Shown: positions 1 through 6,501, counted from the stretch's first letter. The stretch is 11,112 nt of DNA from Promethearchaeota archaeon (GCA_019058515.1 JAHPYY010000012.1:1-11112); one strand, 5' to 3'. The notes: a model not told the origin generated them from the sequence alone. Numbers and translations: made by a program.

Positions 1-478
1 ATTGTGGTTTATTTTCATTATCCTGTATAATAGCTCTAACCTGCATTAACAATTTTCCAAGCATGTTTTTTCCTTTACCTTTTTTTCCGATTCCCCAAAA
101 AGCATCGCTTTTTGAATTCTCAATTAATTCAGCTGAACCAGTTCCAAGTAATTTAATTTTTAATTCTGGATCTGAAAATTTAGCTTTAAGAACTTCGAAC
201 ATGTGAGCTACTCTATTTTTTTTCCAATCTTTTGTCATATCCCATGAAAACAACCCGTGTGCTAAAATAGAAAGTAAATGTGGTTTCGGAGCTTTCATTG
301 CCCATTCTCTTGCTTTTTCGTCCTTGAATTTGCCAAATTGAAATGCGTGTTCTGCAGTAGGAAATATCCTTCCCACGAATTCTAATTCCTTTTTATAAAG
401 ATTCGAAAGGAATCCATACCTCCCATTAGCTCTATAAAATTTAATTGTATTTTCAGGAAATAATGTTTCCAATACCAT
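1..478 (-). CDS. NADAR (YbiA-like) family protein, 3' end cut by window edge
   Basis: The 159 residues in the window match the NADAR fold (YbiA/DUF1768). Visible are FYRANGRYGFLSN at 14-26, PTAEHAFQ at 40-47 with the family's conserved Glu43, and a C-terminal block SDAFWGIGKKGKGKNMLG at 124-141 with conserved Trp128. The family acts on riboflavin intermediates as an N-glycosidase, and some members remove ADP-ribose from guanine in DNA or act in NAD-linked phage conflict. Which substrate applies here is not visible. At about 160 residues it is near the usual length, so only a few C-terminal residues should be missing. It overlaps the preceding gene by 26 nt. ATG codons at 481 and 478 are in frame, but GGAGG (486-482) sits only 0-3 nt before them. 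A TTG at 472 has better spacing, so the exact start is uncertain. Confidence 0.9.
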   Translation of the reverse strand, partial: MVLETLFPENTIKFYRANGRYGFLSNLYKKELEFVGRIFPTAEHAFQFGKFKDEKAREWAMKAPKPHLLSILAHGLFSWDMTKDWKKNRVAHMFEVLKAKFSDPELKIKLLGTGSAELIENSKSDAFWGIGKKGKGKNMLGKLLMQVRAIIQDNENKPQ

Positions 479-650
479 CATCCTCCTTGAGTTCTTTTAT
501 AAAATTCTTTATTTTTTCGTCTACTATCTTCTTATGCTTTTCGCAATCGGAATAATACCAATTTAAAAACCCCATGAATTCCTTAATCGTTTCCGAAAAT
601 AGCTGCTCCCACTGAGAAGCATATCTGTCTTTATTTCTCCATTCAGCCAC
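453..650 (-). CDS. Small helical protein of unknown function (65 aa)
   Basis: This 65-residue protein starts at GTG (650-648) and begins MAEWRNKD. I recognise no family. It looks fully alpha-helical. Residues 14-35 are rich in aromatics (WEQLF, FMGFLNWYY) and the rest is Lys/Glu-rich (KKIVDEKIKNFIKELKEDD). It has one Cys and no evident signal or membrane segment. It overlaps the upstream gene by 8 nt and the NADAR gene by 26 nt, so it is probably co-translated with both. It is kept as real because it fills the gap between two tightly packed genes with the same minus-strand organisation and similar Lys/Glu-rich composition. Confidence 0.7.
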   Translation of the reverse strand: MAEWRNKDRYASQWEQLFSETIKEFMGFLNWYYSDCEKHKKIVDEKIKNFIKELKEDDGIGNIIS

Positions 651-993
651 TTGCCTCTATTGCCTCCTCTTTTTCCTTTCTAATTATGTCTAATTCAAAC
701 TTGAATTTCTCGTAAGTTAACTCTTGGTTTTGAAATTTCTTAGCAAGGATTTCATATTCATCTTCTTTGATGTACCATTCACATTTCTTATTTGATTTTG
801 TTTTGTGGTAAAATGCAGGAAATTCATTTGGCATTGATTTGTTAAGACAATATCCACTCCATACCCACAGCGTAAAGACTCCTAAGTCTTCATCCCAATA
901 TTCATTTTCGTATTCAAACACTACAGGCCTAAAGAAATAACATGTTTGGCATAAATTTACTTCATTATTACATTTGTTATCGCATTCAGTCAA
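643..993 (-). CDS. Small Cys-rich, probably zinc-binding protein (116 aa)
   Basis: This 116-residue protein has Cys at 4, 8, 15, 18, 49 and 71. The core pattern CQTC (15-18), GYC (47-49) and KKC (69-71) resembles the four-Cys arrangement of small phage and plasmid proteins that bind one zinc. The middle is rich in Trp and Tyr. The C-terminal third (75-116) is a charged helix, KFELDIIRKEKEEAIEA. No enzyme family is recognised. The start is TTG at 993-991, preceded by AGGTGA; the TTG overlaps the upstream TGA by 4 nt (TTGA), indicating translational coupling. It overlaps the next gene by 8 nt. A structural or regulatory zinc protein is the most that can be said. Confidence 0.75.
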   Translation of the reverse strand: MTECDNKCNNEVNLCQTCYFFRPVVFEYENEYWDEDLGVFTLWVWSGYCLNKSMPNEFPAFYHKTKSNKKCEWYIKEDEYEILAKKFQNQELTYEKFKFELDIIRKEKEEAIEASG

Positions 994-1289
994 GCTTTCA
1001 CCTTTTTACAAAGATTAATTGGATAACATGGTTGAACTTTAGAGCGTTTGTAGCAGCTTTTTGAATAAACAATATGTAAATCAACGCAAGAAAAGAATTC
1101 ACTTTTAAAACTACAATAAGGACATCCATAAAGATACTTAATTTCTTTACTTCTCTTACCTTTTCTTGCATCCTTCATCTCTTCTTTGAGAGAAGGGATA
1201 ATGTATTCTTCAACTCCAAATTCCCACGCATTTTCTTCAATTTCATGACTAAATTCAAATTTAGGTCGAATTATTTTTTTAGATGGCAT
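990..1289 (-). CDS. C2HC zinc-finger protein (99 aa)
   Basis: This 99-residue protein has a single zinc finger in its second half: Cys56-x2-Cys59-x12-His72-x6-Cys79, written CPYCSFKSEFFSCVDLH followed by a Cys seven residues later. The Phe and Leu positions within it match the hydrophobic core of C2H2-type fingers. A basic stretch (DARKGKRSKEIK, 40-51) precedes it, and more basic residues and two further Cys follow. Together these suggest binding to DNA or RNA. The ATG at 1289 overlaps the upstream TAA by one base (TAATG), and the 3' end overlaps the next gene by 4 nt. The target is unknown; it may regulate the element's own genes or interact with another protein. Confidence 0.78.
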   Translation of the reverse strand: MPSKKIIRPKFEFSHEIEENAWEFGVEEYIIPSLKEEMKDARKGKRSKEIKYLYGCPYCSFKSEFFSCVDLHIVYSKSCYKRSKVQPCYPINLCKKVKA

Positions 1290-2179
1290 TATTCCTCATC
1301 CTCTTCCAATTCTTTTTTAATTTGTTCCCATTTCTCTTGTTCCCTAATCCAATAATCAATTTGAGGATCTCTTCCCGTTTCTTCAAGAATATCATCGCTT
1401 AACCATTGTTTAATTGAATCTTGGAATTTTTTCACCAGCTTTTTTAATTCTTTGAGATGAATATGTCTCGGTACAAGTTCTCCATATTCTTGAAGTTTAA
1501 TTATAGTCTTAAGAGAGACCATTTGCTCTTTGTGTGGTTTTGGGTCAGCGGAAGGAGGCATGACGGTAATCATCGCACTTTCCTTCTCCTTCGAGTCGTC
1601 AACTACTGATATCCCATCTCTTAACTGTTTAATTATTGTTATAAACTCATCCGCATTAATCGTTTTATCTGCGTACTCTGACAAAGCTGATTGCGTATCA
1701 CGAATTATTGACTCTAGATTTTCTATTTTCTCTTGATATTCAGTAAGTAAATCAACATGTCTCCCTAATTCGTCTCTATGCTCTTTTTCTATGTAATTAA
1801 GGCGTTCTTTTTGGTCGTTAGGTTGTTCCAATTTCCTTGATATATCATTTCTTAACGCAGCTAATTTATTAGTATAAATTCCATCGCTAAACCATGTATT
1901 ATCATTATGGCTAATTTGATGTTCTCTATTTAAAATTAAAGTTATAAGTTTTGGCAACTTTCGGAACACTGGTTCTATATTCTTGAAATCCTCTAATCTT
2001 CCCATTATAAATTGTAAAGGAAGCTTATCAAGGCATTGCTCTAATCCATTTATTCGTTCGGTATTTGCATATACATCATTAATACTTGCTCCAGTTGTTT
2101 TATTCTCTTCTCTAAACTTTTCTAGCTTCTCTATCCTTTCCTTGATCTTCATTATAGATACAATAATCTCTTCGCTCAT
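1289..2179 (-). CDS. Coiled-coil protein of unknown function (296 aa)
   Basis: This 296-residue, highly charged protein has no recognised domain. An N-terminal helix (3-27, MKIKERIEKLEKFREE) is followed by a mixed region, then a long predicted coiled coil at about 105-170 (LRNDISRKLEQ, LLTEYQEKIENLESIIRD). A Pro-containing spacer (203-215, VMPPSADPKPHKEQ) leads to a basic/acidic helical C terminus ending KKELEEDEE. The ATG at 2179 starts 7 nt after the stop of the small membrane-protein gene. It opens with ATGAGCGAAGAG, the same 12 bases as the coiled-coil gene starting at 3197. A structural, tail/fibre or scaffold role is possible but cannot be shown. Confidence 0.82.
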   Translation of the reverse strand: MSEEIIVSIMKIKERIEKLEKFREENKTTGASINDVYANTERINGLEQCLDKLPLQFIMGRLEDFKNIEPVFRKLPKLITLILNREHQISHNDNTWFSDGIYTNKLAALRNDISRKLEQPNDQKERLNYIEKEHRDELGRHVDLLTEYQEKIENLESIIRDTQSALSEYADKTINADEFITIIKQLRDGISVVDDSKEKESAMITVMPPSADPKPHKEQMVSLKTIIKLQEYGELVPRHIHLKELKKLVKKFQDSIKQWLSDDILEETGRDPQIDYWIREQEKWEQIKKELEEDEE

Positions 2180-2185
2180 TTCCCC

Positions 2186-2305
2186 TTAACACCTTAATAT
2201 TATCATTATTGATATCATAATTCCAAATACAATTAATCCTCCAATGAGTAATCCCGTCAAAAACCATCTATCTACTATTTTCCATATGAGATCGTTTTCA
2301 CTCAT
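2186..2305 (-). CDS. 39-aa single-span membrane protein
   Basis: This short gene was found by translating the gap between the two large coiled-coil genes. The 39-residue product starts MSENDLIWKIVDRW and continues as one hydrophobic segment from about residue 15 to 37 (FLTGLLIGGLIVFGIMISIM). It ends LRC, so a terminal Cys is available. A strong GGAGGAG lies just upstream of ATG 2305. The stop at 2186 precedes the next start at 2179. The hydrophilic N terminus and single span fit a small holin-like, anchor or stress-type membrane protein. The function is not known; its position between coiled-coil genes suggests a membrane anchor for them. Confidence 0.68.
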   Translation of the reverse strand: MSENDLIWKIVDRWFLTGLLIGGLIVFGIMISIMIILRC

Positions 2306-2407
2306 TCCAGCTCCTCCGCTTTTTTCCTAAAATATTCCTTCAATTCTTCCATAAGCTTCACTTGGATCGCCTCTTCCACTTCTTTTGTAACGGTTTCAAG
2401 ATTTTTT
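2302..2407 (-). other. Putative -1 frame C-terminal extension of the coiled-coil gene
   Basis: After GAA AAA in the coiled-coil gene, the -1 frame reads NLETVTKEVEEAIQVKLMEE and then LKEYFRKKAEELE before TGA (2304-2302). Its composition matches the surrounding coiled-coil proteins better than the 14-residue basic tail of the zero frame. Its stop overlaps the ATG of the membrane-protein gene as ATGA. This could be one A lost from the homopolymer (mutation or assembly error) or programmed -1 frameshifting. The sequence alone cannot decide between them. Confidence 0.55.
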
Positions 2408-3197
2408 CCTTTAATAAATCCAATTCAATAGTTAGGCAATGAGTAGCTTCTACACATTTATTTAAAATAATAGTCCAATCCAAGTCTTTGAGAAACTCCG
2501 TAATCTGTTCGTTCTTAGCTTCTTTAACACGATTCATTACTTCTTCACAAACTTCTTTCCATGTAAATATAATCTCGGGCGGGGTCGAGTCGGTTAAGAG
2601 GGTCGTGGACTCATCCTCCTCGTTCACCTCAATTGAGGGGTCGTGGGAGCAACTGTCTCTTTCACTCTCTCCCGATTTCTCGCCACCCAATTCTTTTAAT
2701 CGGTTTAATGTTTCGTTTTGCCACTGAAGTATATTTCTGTTTTTATTTTTCGAGTTAACTTCTTTTTCCAATTCCCTCATGCGTGTTAGATGCGTTCGGA
2801 TATCTAATGTAATATCCTTTTCTCCTTTACGAGCGAAATAAGACGCTAAGGAATCTAAGAAACTATTGTTTTCTTGGAGCACCGATCTTATATTTTTATT
2901 GTCCTTAAGTAATCCCTCAATGTATCTTCTCTCGTTATGTTGCGTATTAAATTCATGTTCTTTTGTCCATAAATCGAGGCGTTGCTCTAACTTTTCTACT
3001 TTAATTTTGTTGTTGTTGATTTCTATGTCTTTATTAGCCAATCTCTCAGACATTTCGTTTATTAGCGTTTCTTTATCGTTTTCGAGCATCTCTATCCGCT
3101 TTAACAATCCTTCAAGAAAGATAATACTCTGATTGCTTTCCTCGTCTTCTCTACACATTTGCTTTAATGTCTCAAGTAATTTTCTCTCTTCGCTCAT
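2358..3197 (-). CDS. Coiled-coil protein (279 aa as read; probable C-terminal frame disruption)
   Basis: As read, the product is 279 residues with an almost continuous coiled coil from 1 to about 165 (IEMLENDKETLINEMSERL, KVEKLEQRLDLW, RMRELEKEV). An acidic Ser/Thr/Pro-rich linker (about 171-208) follows, then a helical C-terminal part. The linker is encoded by the GC-rich patch at 2576-2662. In this frame the protein ends KPLQKKWKRRSK, unusually basic for this block, and leaves a 52-base gap before the next gene. Moving to the -1 frame at the A6 run (plus-strand T run 2402-2407) continues as an amphipathic Lys/Glu helix to a stop at 2302, overlapping the next ATG by 4 nt. The real protein is therefore probably about 297-298 residues. 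No family is recognised. Confidence 0.8.
   Translation of the reverse strand: MSEERKLLETLKQMCREDEESNQSIIFLEGLLKRIEMLENDKETLINEMSERLANKDIEINNNKIKVEKLEQRLDLWTKEHEFNTQHNERRYIEGLLKDNKNIRSVLQENNSFLDSLASYFARKGEKDITLDIRTHLTRMRELEKEVNSKNKNRNILQWQNETLNRLKELGGEKSGESERDSCSHDPSIEVNEEDESTTLLTDSTPPEIIFTWKEVCEEVMNRVKEAKNEQITEFLKDLDWTIILNKCVEATHCLTIELDLLKEKILKPLQKKWKRRSK
2576..2662. repeat. GC-rich patch with three GGGTCGWG motifs inside the coiled-coil gene
   Basis: This stretch is visibly richer in G and C than the rest of the window. The plus strand carries GGGTCGAG at 2582-2589, GGGTCGTG at 2600-2607 and GGGTCGTG at 2638-2645, plus the 12-bp perfect palindrome CCTCAATTGAGG at 2627-2638. It encodes the acidic Ser/Thr/Pro linker of the coiled-coil protein. 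It may be a recent insertion, a relaxed linker or a binding-site cluster. Confidence 0.5.
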
Positions 3198-3203
3198 TCC
3201 TTC

Positions 3204-3380
3204 TTAACTCTCCAACAAAATTTCTATTTTTTCTGATATTTTCAATAATTTATCTATATCTTCAATTCTTTCTTCTATTTTCTGTTGTTCGTCTCTCAAG
3301 TCTTCAATTCTATCCTCTATTTGCTCCCATTCTTCCGTCAAAATGCTTCGTTCCCTCATTAACGAATTAATATCGCTCAT
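3204..3380 (-). CDS. 58-aa coiled-coil protein
   Basis: This short gene fills the space between the exonuclease gene and the larger coiled-coil gene. Its 58-residue product starts MSDINSLMRERSILTEEW and is a nearly pure heptad-type helix (QIEDRIEDLRDEQQKIEER, IDKLLKISEKIEILLES). The run IEDRIEDL...IEERIEDI is an internal near-repeat. The ATG at 3380 lies 2 nt after the TAG of the exonuclease gene. Its own TAA at 3204 is followed after 6 nt by the next ATG, so it sits in the same operon. The pattern suits a small oligomerisation partner of the larger coiled-coil protein; no family is recognised. Confidence 0.72.
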   Translation of the reverse strand: MSDINSLMRERSILTEEWEQIEDRIEDLRDEQQKIEERIEDIDKLLKISEKIEILLES

Positions 3381-3382
3381 TC

Positions 3383-5104
3383 CTACTCATTTACCTCTTT
3401 TTTTTCTAATTTATTAATTTCAAAAATAATTTTAGCTTCAATTATCGCATCGTCCAATGCTCGATGCTTTACCTTAATATCTGAATCAGGAAAGAGAAAA
3501 AGGTACGATTCTTCAACTGAAGGAATCTTAAAGTCGTCTTCGTACCAAGGAATTTGCATTCGATATTTACAATCTTTCGATGGATCCCAAAACCGTTTTC
3601 GAATTTTCAAACCCCTGGATTCTAGAAAATTAAAATCAAATGATTGATTATAACTGGTTATATAATATGTATTTAATAGATGCTGGATTTTTTTGCGTAA
3701 TTCGTTAAAATTTGGAGCGTTATATATGATATTATAATCCAAATCAGAATGATCGAATATCCAAGCATTATAATCAATTTTTTTATCGTATTCTCGACAA
3801 ATTTGATTGAAAACCGGTTCGATTTCTCCAGTTATTAAATTTAGTTTGCAAATCCCGATTTCAATAATCGAATCAAATAAATAATTTGTACCTGTAGTTT
3901 CAAGATCTATTACTAAAATTTCATTTGGTTCTAAATCTTCATTTTGAGTGTTATCCTGGTGCTCTGTCTCTTCTTCAATTTGAGGAAATATTGAGTTTAA
4001 AATTTGGTAGCTATGAGCTTTATAATCTTCTTCTGAATTGTCTATCAGAAATATTTGATAATCTCGAAACACTTTGGTAATTTCAGCAAGAGAATATTTT
4101 ACTCCAAATGACTCGTAAATCTCGTTTTGTTTAGCTGTTATAGCGTTTTTTGCGGATTTTAAGTCTTCGGGTGTGAGCGTTTCCTTTTCTAAATATCTGT
4201 AGTATAATCTATTGTAAAAAAACTTAATAATTGCTTCTCGAATTGATTCCTCATTAAACCATTCCAGGAAAAGTTCAAATTCTCCTGAATCTCTAATCGC
4301 TTGAGATAAAGACCTATTATTTGATAGTAAGAAAAGATCGTTATCGACATGATTAAATACATGAAGAAAGTAATTGGTTTCTTCTTCTTCTTTCCATAAA
4401 GGTTCTAAACCGATTTTATATTCTTCGTTCCCAATATCTAATTTAAAAAGCTCTTTGAGTTTATCCTTACAAAATCCTAAATCCAAATCGTGAAGAAAGA
4501 AATCCTTATGAGCTAAATATGGTAAACTTAACTCCCCTAATCTTGCGAGTAATTTATTGATAAATATCTGTTTGGCTTTATTTTTACACTTCTGAATGCT
4601 AATTTCATGGAAATAATAAAAGACATTTAATGTCCGGATCTTTATCTTTCTTAATTTTTTTGAATATGATGCGTGAGAGAAATGATGCGATAATGGTTTT
4701 TTATCGATAAAATCTTTCTTTAGCTTCGAGATAAGATACTCTAAAAGGTAATAATACTGAGATTCTTCGTTTTGTTGTATTTTATAATTAGAAGGGTAAT
4801 CCCATAAACTATCATCAATCCAGATATTATAATGAATATTTTCGATATTTCTCTTGATAATTGCTAAAGTTTCTTCAAGAATCTCGTGTAATTCCTTGAA
4901 AAGCGAAGGTACTACATTATCCATAAATTTCCAGCTTCCATTCGCTTGTTTTATCTCTAGAAATAATCCTAAAATCTTTCTCCTGGACTCATCAATTTCG
5001 TCATAAAAATGAGATTCGGACCAAAGTAAATTGTTATCGTATTCAAATACTTCTTGAACATTTTCTTTGCTAAAATCAGAGATTTTGCTGCTTAAACTAT
5101 ACAT
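3383..5104 (-). CDS. Large protein with C-terminal DEDDh 3'-5' exonuclease domain
   Basis: The last third of this 573-residue protein is a DnaQ-like DEDDh exonuclease. Exo I is VIDLETTG (Asp400, Glu402), Exo II is SYNQSFDFNFL (Asp490) and Exo III is HRALDD (His547, Asp552). All five catalytic residues are present, so it should be active on DNA or RNA. The first 390 residues are helical, aromatic-rich and unrecognised. They are joined to the nuclease by an acidic linker (IEEETEHQDNTQNEDLEPNE, about 376-395). Free-standing DnaQ-type domains are roughly 180 residues, so the N-terminal part is a separate domain rather than padding. The ATG at 5104 overlaps the upstream ASCH gene by 8 nt, and AAGGA precedes it. 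Proofreading, repair, nucleotide recycling or a defence/anti-defence effector are all possible. Confidence 0.88.
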   Translation of the reverse strand: MYSLSSKISDFSKENVQEVFEYDNNLLWSESHFYDEIDESRRKILGLFLEIKQANGSWKFMDNVVPSLFKELHEILEETLAIIKRNIENIHYNIWIDDSLWDYPSNYKIQQNEESQYYYLLEYLISKLKKDFIDKKPLSHHFSHASYSKKLRKIKIRTLNVFYYFHEISIQKCKNKAKQIFINKLLARLGELSLPYLAHKDFFLHDLDLGFCKDKLKELFKLDIGNEEYKIGLEPLWKEEEETNYFLHVFNHVDNDLFLLSNNRSLSQAIRDSGEFELFLEWFNEESIREAIIKFFYNRLYYRYLEKETLTPEDLKSAKNAITAKQNEIYESFGVKYSLAEITKVFRDYQIFLIDNSEEDYKAHSYQILNSIFPQIEEETEHQDNTQNEDLEPNEILVIDLETTGTNYLFDSIIEIGICKLNLITGEIEPVFNQICREYDKKIDYNAWIFDHSDLDYNIIYNAPNFNELRKKIQHLLNTYYITSYNQSFDFNFLESRGLKIRKRFWDPSKDCKYRMQIPWYEDDFKIPSVEESYLFLFPDSDIKVKHRALDDAIIEAKIIFEINKLEKKEVNE

Positions 5105-5555
5105 TTTTTCCTTCTACCTCTCTCTTTTCTAAATATTGTAGAACTGTCTTGTTTCTAATATAAATAAAGTTCATTGGAGCGTGAAATTCAGAAAAAATAC
5201 AAAAAGGAGAAATTGGTTCAACAAACTTATTCAAATTTTTTATCCAAATAGCAAAACCTTTTTCATAATCTTTAAAATATTCTCTAAACTCGAACCAATC
5301 TATTCCAGCACCAATTCTACATTTTTCCCATAATGTGTGAGGATCGGTTTCATAGATCCATAGGGATTTAAAATATCCTACAATCTTCTTTACTGGAGAT
5401 GTAGAATAAATGTAAATCTTAATGTCACTTAACTCAAGATTACGACAGTTTTTCCATAGCTGCTTTCTGAATTCGTAAGTTTTTTTCTTGGAGAAAATTT
5501 GTTCTACAAACCTTGGTTTAATCGACAATAAAATCGCAAAATATTCCTTAATCAT
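5097..5555 (-). CDS. ASCH/PUA-like domain protein (152 aa)
   Basis: The product is 152 residues from ATG 5555. The opening AILLSIKPRFVEQIFSKKK followed by TYEFRK (26-31) matches the start of ASCH-type beta-barrel domains, where a Lys-Thr-x-Glu-x-Arg motif follows a strand-helix unit. Strands IKIYIYST and KIVGYFKSL, and a later GFAIWIKNLNKF, fit the rest of the fold. ASCH domains resemble PUA and usually bind RNA or modified nucleosides; some are nucleoside amidohydrolases. The catalytic set is not clear here. A longer reading from 5651 is possible, but the 5555 start has GAGGAG just upstream and gives the 8-nt overlap seen repeatedly in this operon. The first 32 residues of the longer version overlap the previous gene and look non-coding. 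Confidence 0.72.
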   Translation of the reverse strand: MIKEYFAILLSIKPRFVEQIFSKKKTYEFRKQLWKNCRNLELSDIKIYIYSTSPVKKIVGYFKSLWIYETDPHTLWEKCRIGAGIDWFEFREYFKDYEKGFAIWIKNLNKFVEPISPFCIFSEFHAPMNFIYIRNKTVLQYLEKREVEGKNV

Positions 5556-5898
5556 CAATCTTCTCCTCTTTCTTGTAAGGACAATGAATACAATTACCAT
5601 CGCATAAATCAGAGATTGCAAGATTTTCAAAGAGTTCAGACGACTTTTCACTCAATTTACATTGCTTCTCATTAATGAGCTTAAAAGCGTTCTTACACTT
5701 CTCTTTTATGACCTCGTTTAATTTGCCTTCAATTCTCGAAATTGTTTTCCTTACAGTACAATCTTTATCATTTAAACACGCTAAATATAAGAAGTTTAAA
5801 ATATTTCGGATAACCAGCTCGTCATGTCTCCATAAAGTGGATTTTGAGGTTTTTTCGATTGATTCGACCATTTTCTCTTCGAATAATTTCCATTTCAT
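5548..5898 (-). CDS. Small protein with C-terminal Cys motif (116 aa)
   Basis: This 116-residue, mostly helical protein has a C-terminal cluster CDGNCIHCPYK (Cys99, Cys103, Cys106) and further Cys at 41, 47, 68 and 80. These might coordinate zinc or an iron-sulfur cluster, but no known motif fits clearly. The N-terminal part (KLFEEKMVESIEKTSKSTLW) is basic and helical. The ATG immediately follows the TAA of the DUF488 gene (TAAATG), with GGAGGT upstream, so the two are translationally coupled. The 3' end overlaps the ASCH gene by 8 nt. No function is recognised; proximity to DUF488 and ASCH suggests shared work on nucleic acids or nucleotides. Confidence 0.72.
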   Translation of the reverse strand: MKWKLFEEKMVESIEKTSKSTLWRHDELVIRNILNFLYLACLNDKDCTVRKTISRIEGKLNEVIKEKCKNAFKLINEKQCKLSEKSSELFENLAISDLCDGNCIHCPYKKEEKIDD

Positions 5899-6501
5899 TT
5901 AATTCCCAACCTCCAAATATTGTTTTTCAAGATAGGATAAATCAGAAGTAGAAAATCTCAATTCAAGTTTCTTTTTCCTTTTCAATTTCTCAGTAATCAA
6001 GAATCTATGGCAAAATCCTTTATTACAATAACAGATAATACAAACTATATTCGGAAGATTAAATTGACTATATAACTGATTAAAATCTTTTATTGCGTTT
6101 TTATCTGTATTTAAGTAATTAACGATTTCTCTGGCTGCGGATTTTATATCTTTTTGTTCCAGGTGTTTTTTATAAAAAGGCTCTCCTAAATGCTTATACT
6201 TACGATATTCCCAGTTATTCTCAGCTGCTAATTTTTCTAAATCATTAGGTCTAAAATCTGGTTTCACATAGGGATTCTGTCTAACATCTGCAATGATTAT
6301 TTTATCTGCTATTAGAACTTTTTCTGGTTTTTGTTTATAACCAAACTCGAAATACCTTGGTATAAGCATTTCCTTTAATTTATTAACAAAGGATTCTTGT
6401 TTCAACCCGTTTATTCCAAGAGACCGTAATCTCCGGTAAAATTTGCACCATTCTTTTAATTGGGTGTTTGTAAAGTTATTCAATTGCCGAAAAACCTCCA
6501 T
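5899..6501 (-). CDS. DUF488 family protein
   Basis: This 200-residue protein carries the three landmark blocks of DUF488: ADVRQNP at 71-77, a tyrosine-containing YKHLGEP at 102-108, and CYCNKGFCHR at 157-166, equivalent to the family's Cys-x-CHR signature. About 55 residues precede the domain, including a helical KEWCKFYRRLRSLGINGLK stretch, which is longer than usual and may be a small binding module. DUF488 has no firmly assigned activity; conserved Asp, Arg, Cys and His suggest nucleotide or nucleic-acid chemistry. The ATG at 6501 overlaps the upstream gene by 26 nt. A TTG at 6483 would have GGAGG 11 nt upstream and give the 8-nt overlap common here, so the first six residues are uncertain. 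Confidence 0.85.
   Translation of the reverse strand: MEVFRQLNNFTNTQLKEWCKFYRRLRSLGINGLKQESFVNKLKEMLIPRYFEFGYKQKPEKVLIADKIIIADVRQNPYVKPDFRPNDLEKLAAENNWEYRKYKHLGEPFYKKHLEQKDIKSAAREIVNYLNTDKNAIKDFNQLYSQFNLPNIVCIICYCNKGFCHRFLITEKLKRKKKLELRFSTSDLSYLEKQYLEVGN

Noticed and set aside
1530..2189. Plus-strand open frames at 1530-1736 and 1983-2189
   Set aside because: They lie wholly inside or opposite the 296-aa coiled-coil gene, have Ser/Ile/Leu-rich compositions typical of the antisense of Glu/Lys-rich genes, and show no motif.
2488..3370. Plus-strand open frames at 2488-2727, 2866-3132 and 3167-3370
   Set aside because: They are antisense shadows of the coiled-coil genes; their apparent hydrophobic runs come from reverse-reading Glu/Lys codons.
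5556..5651. Longer ASCH protein starting at 5651
   Set aside because: The added 32 residues overlap the upstream gene, lack ASCH features and have no ribosome site as good as GAGGAG before 5555.
5675..5902. Plus-strand open frame antisense to the small Cys protein
   Set aside because: No motif or ribosome site, and the minus-strand gene fits the operon with a TAAATG junction.
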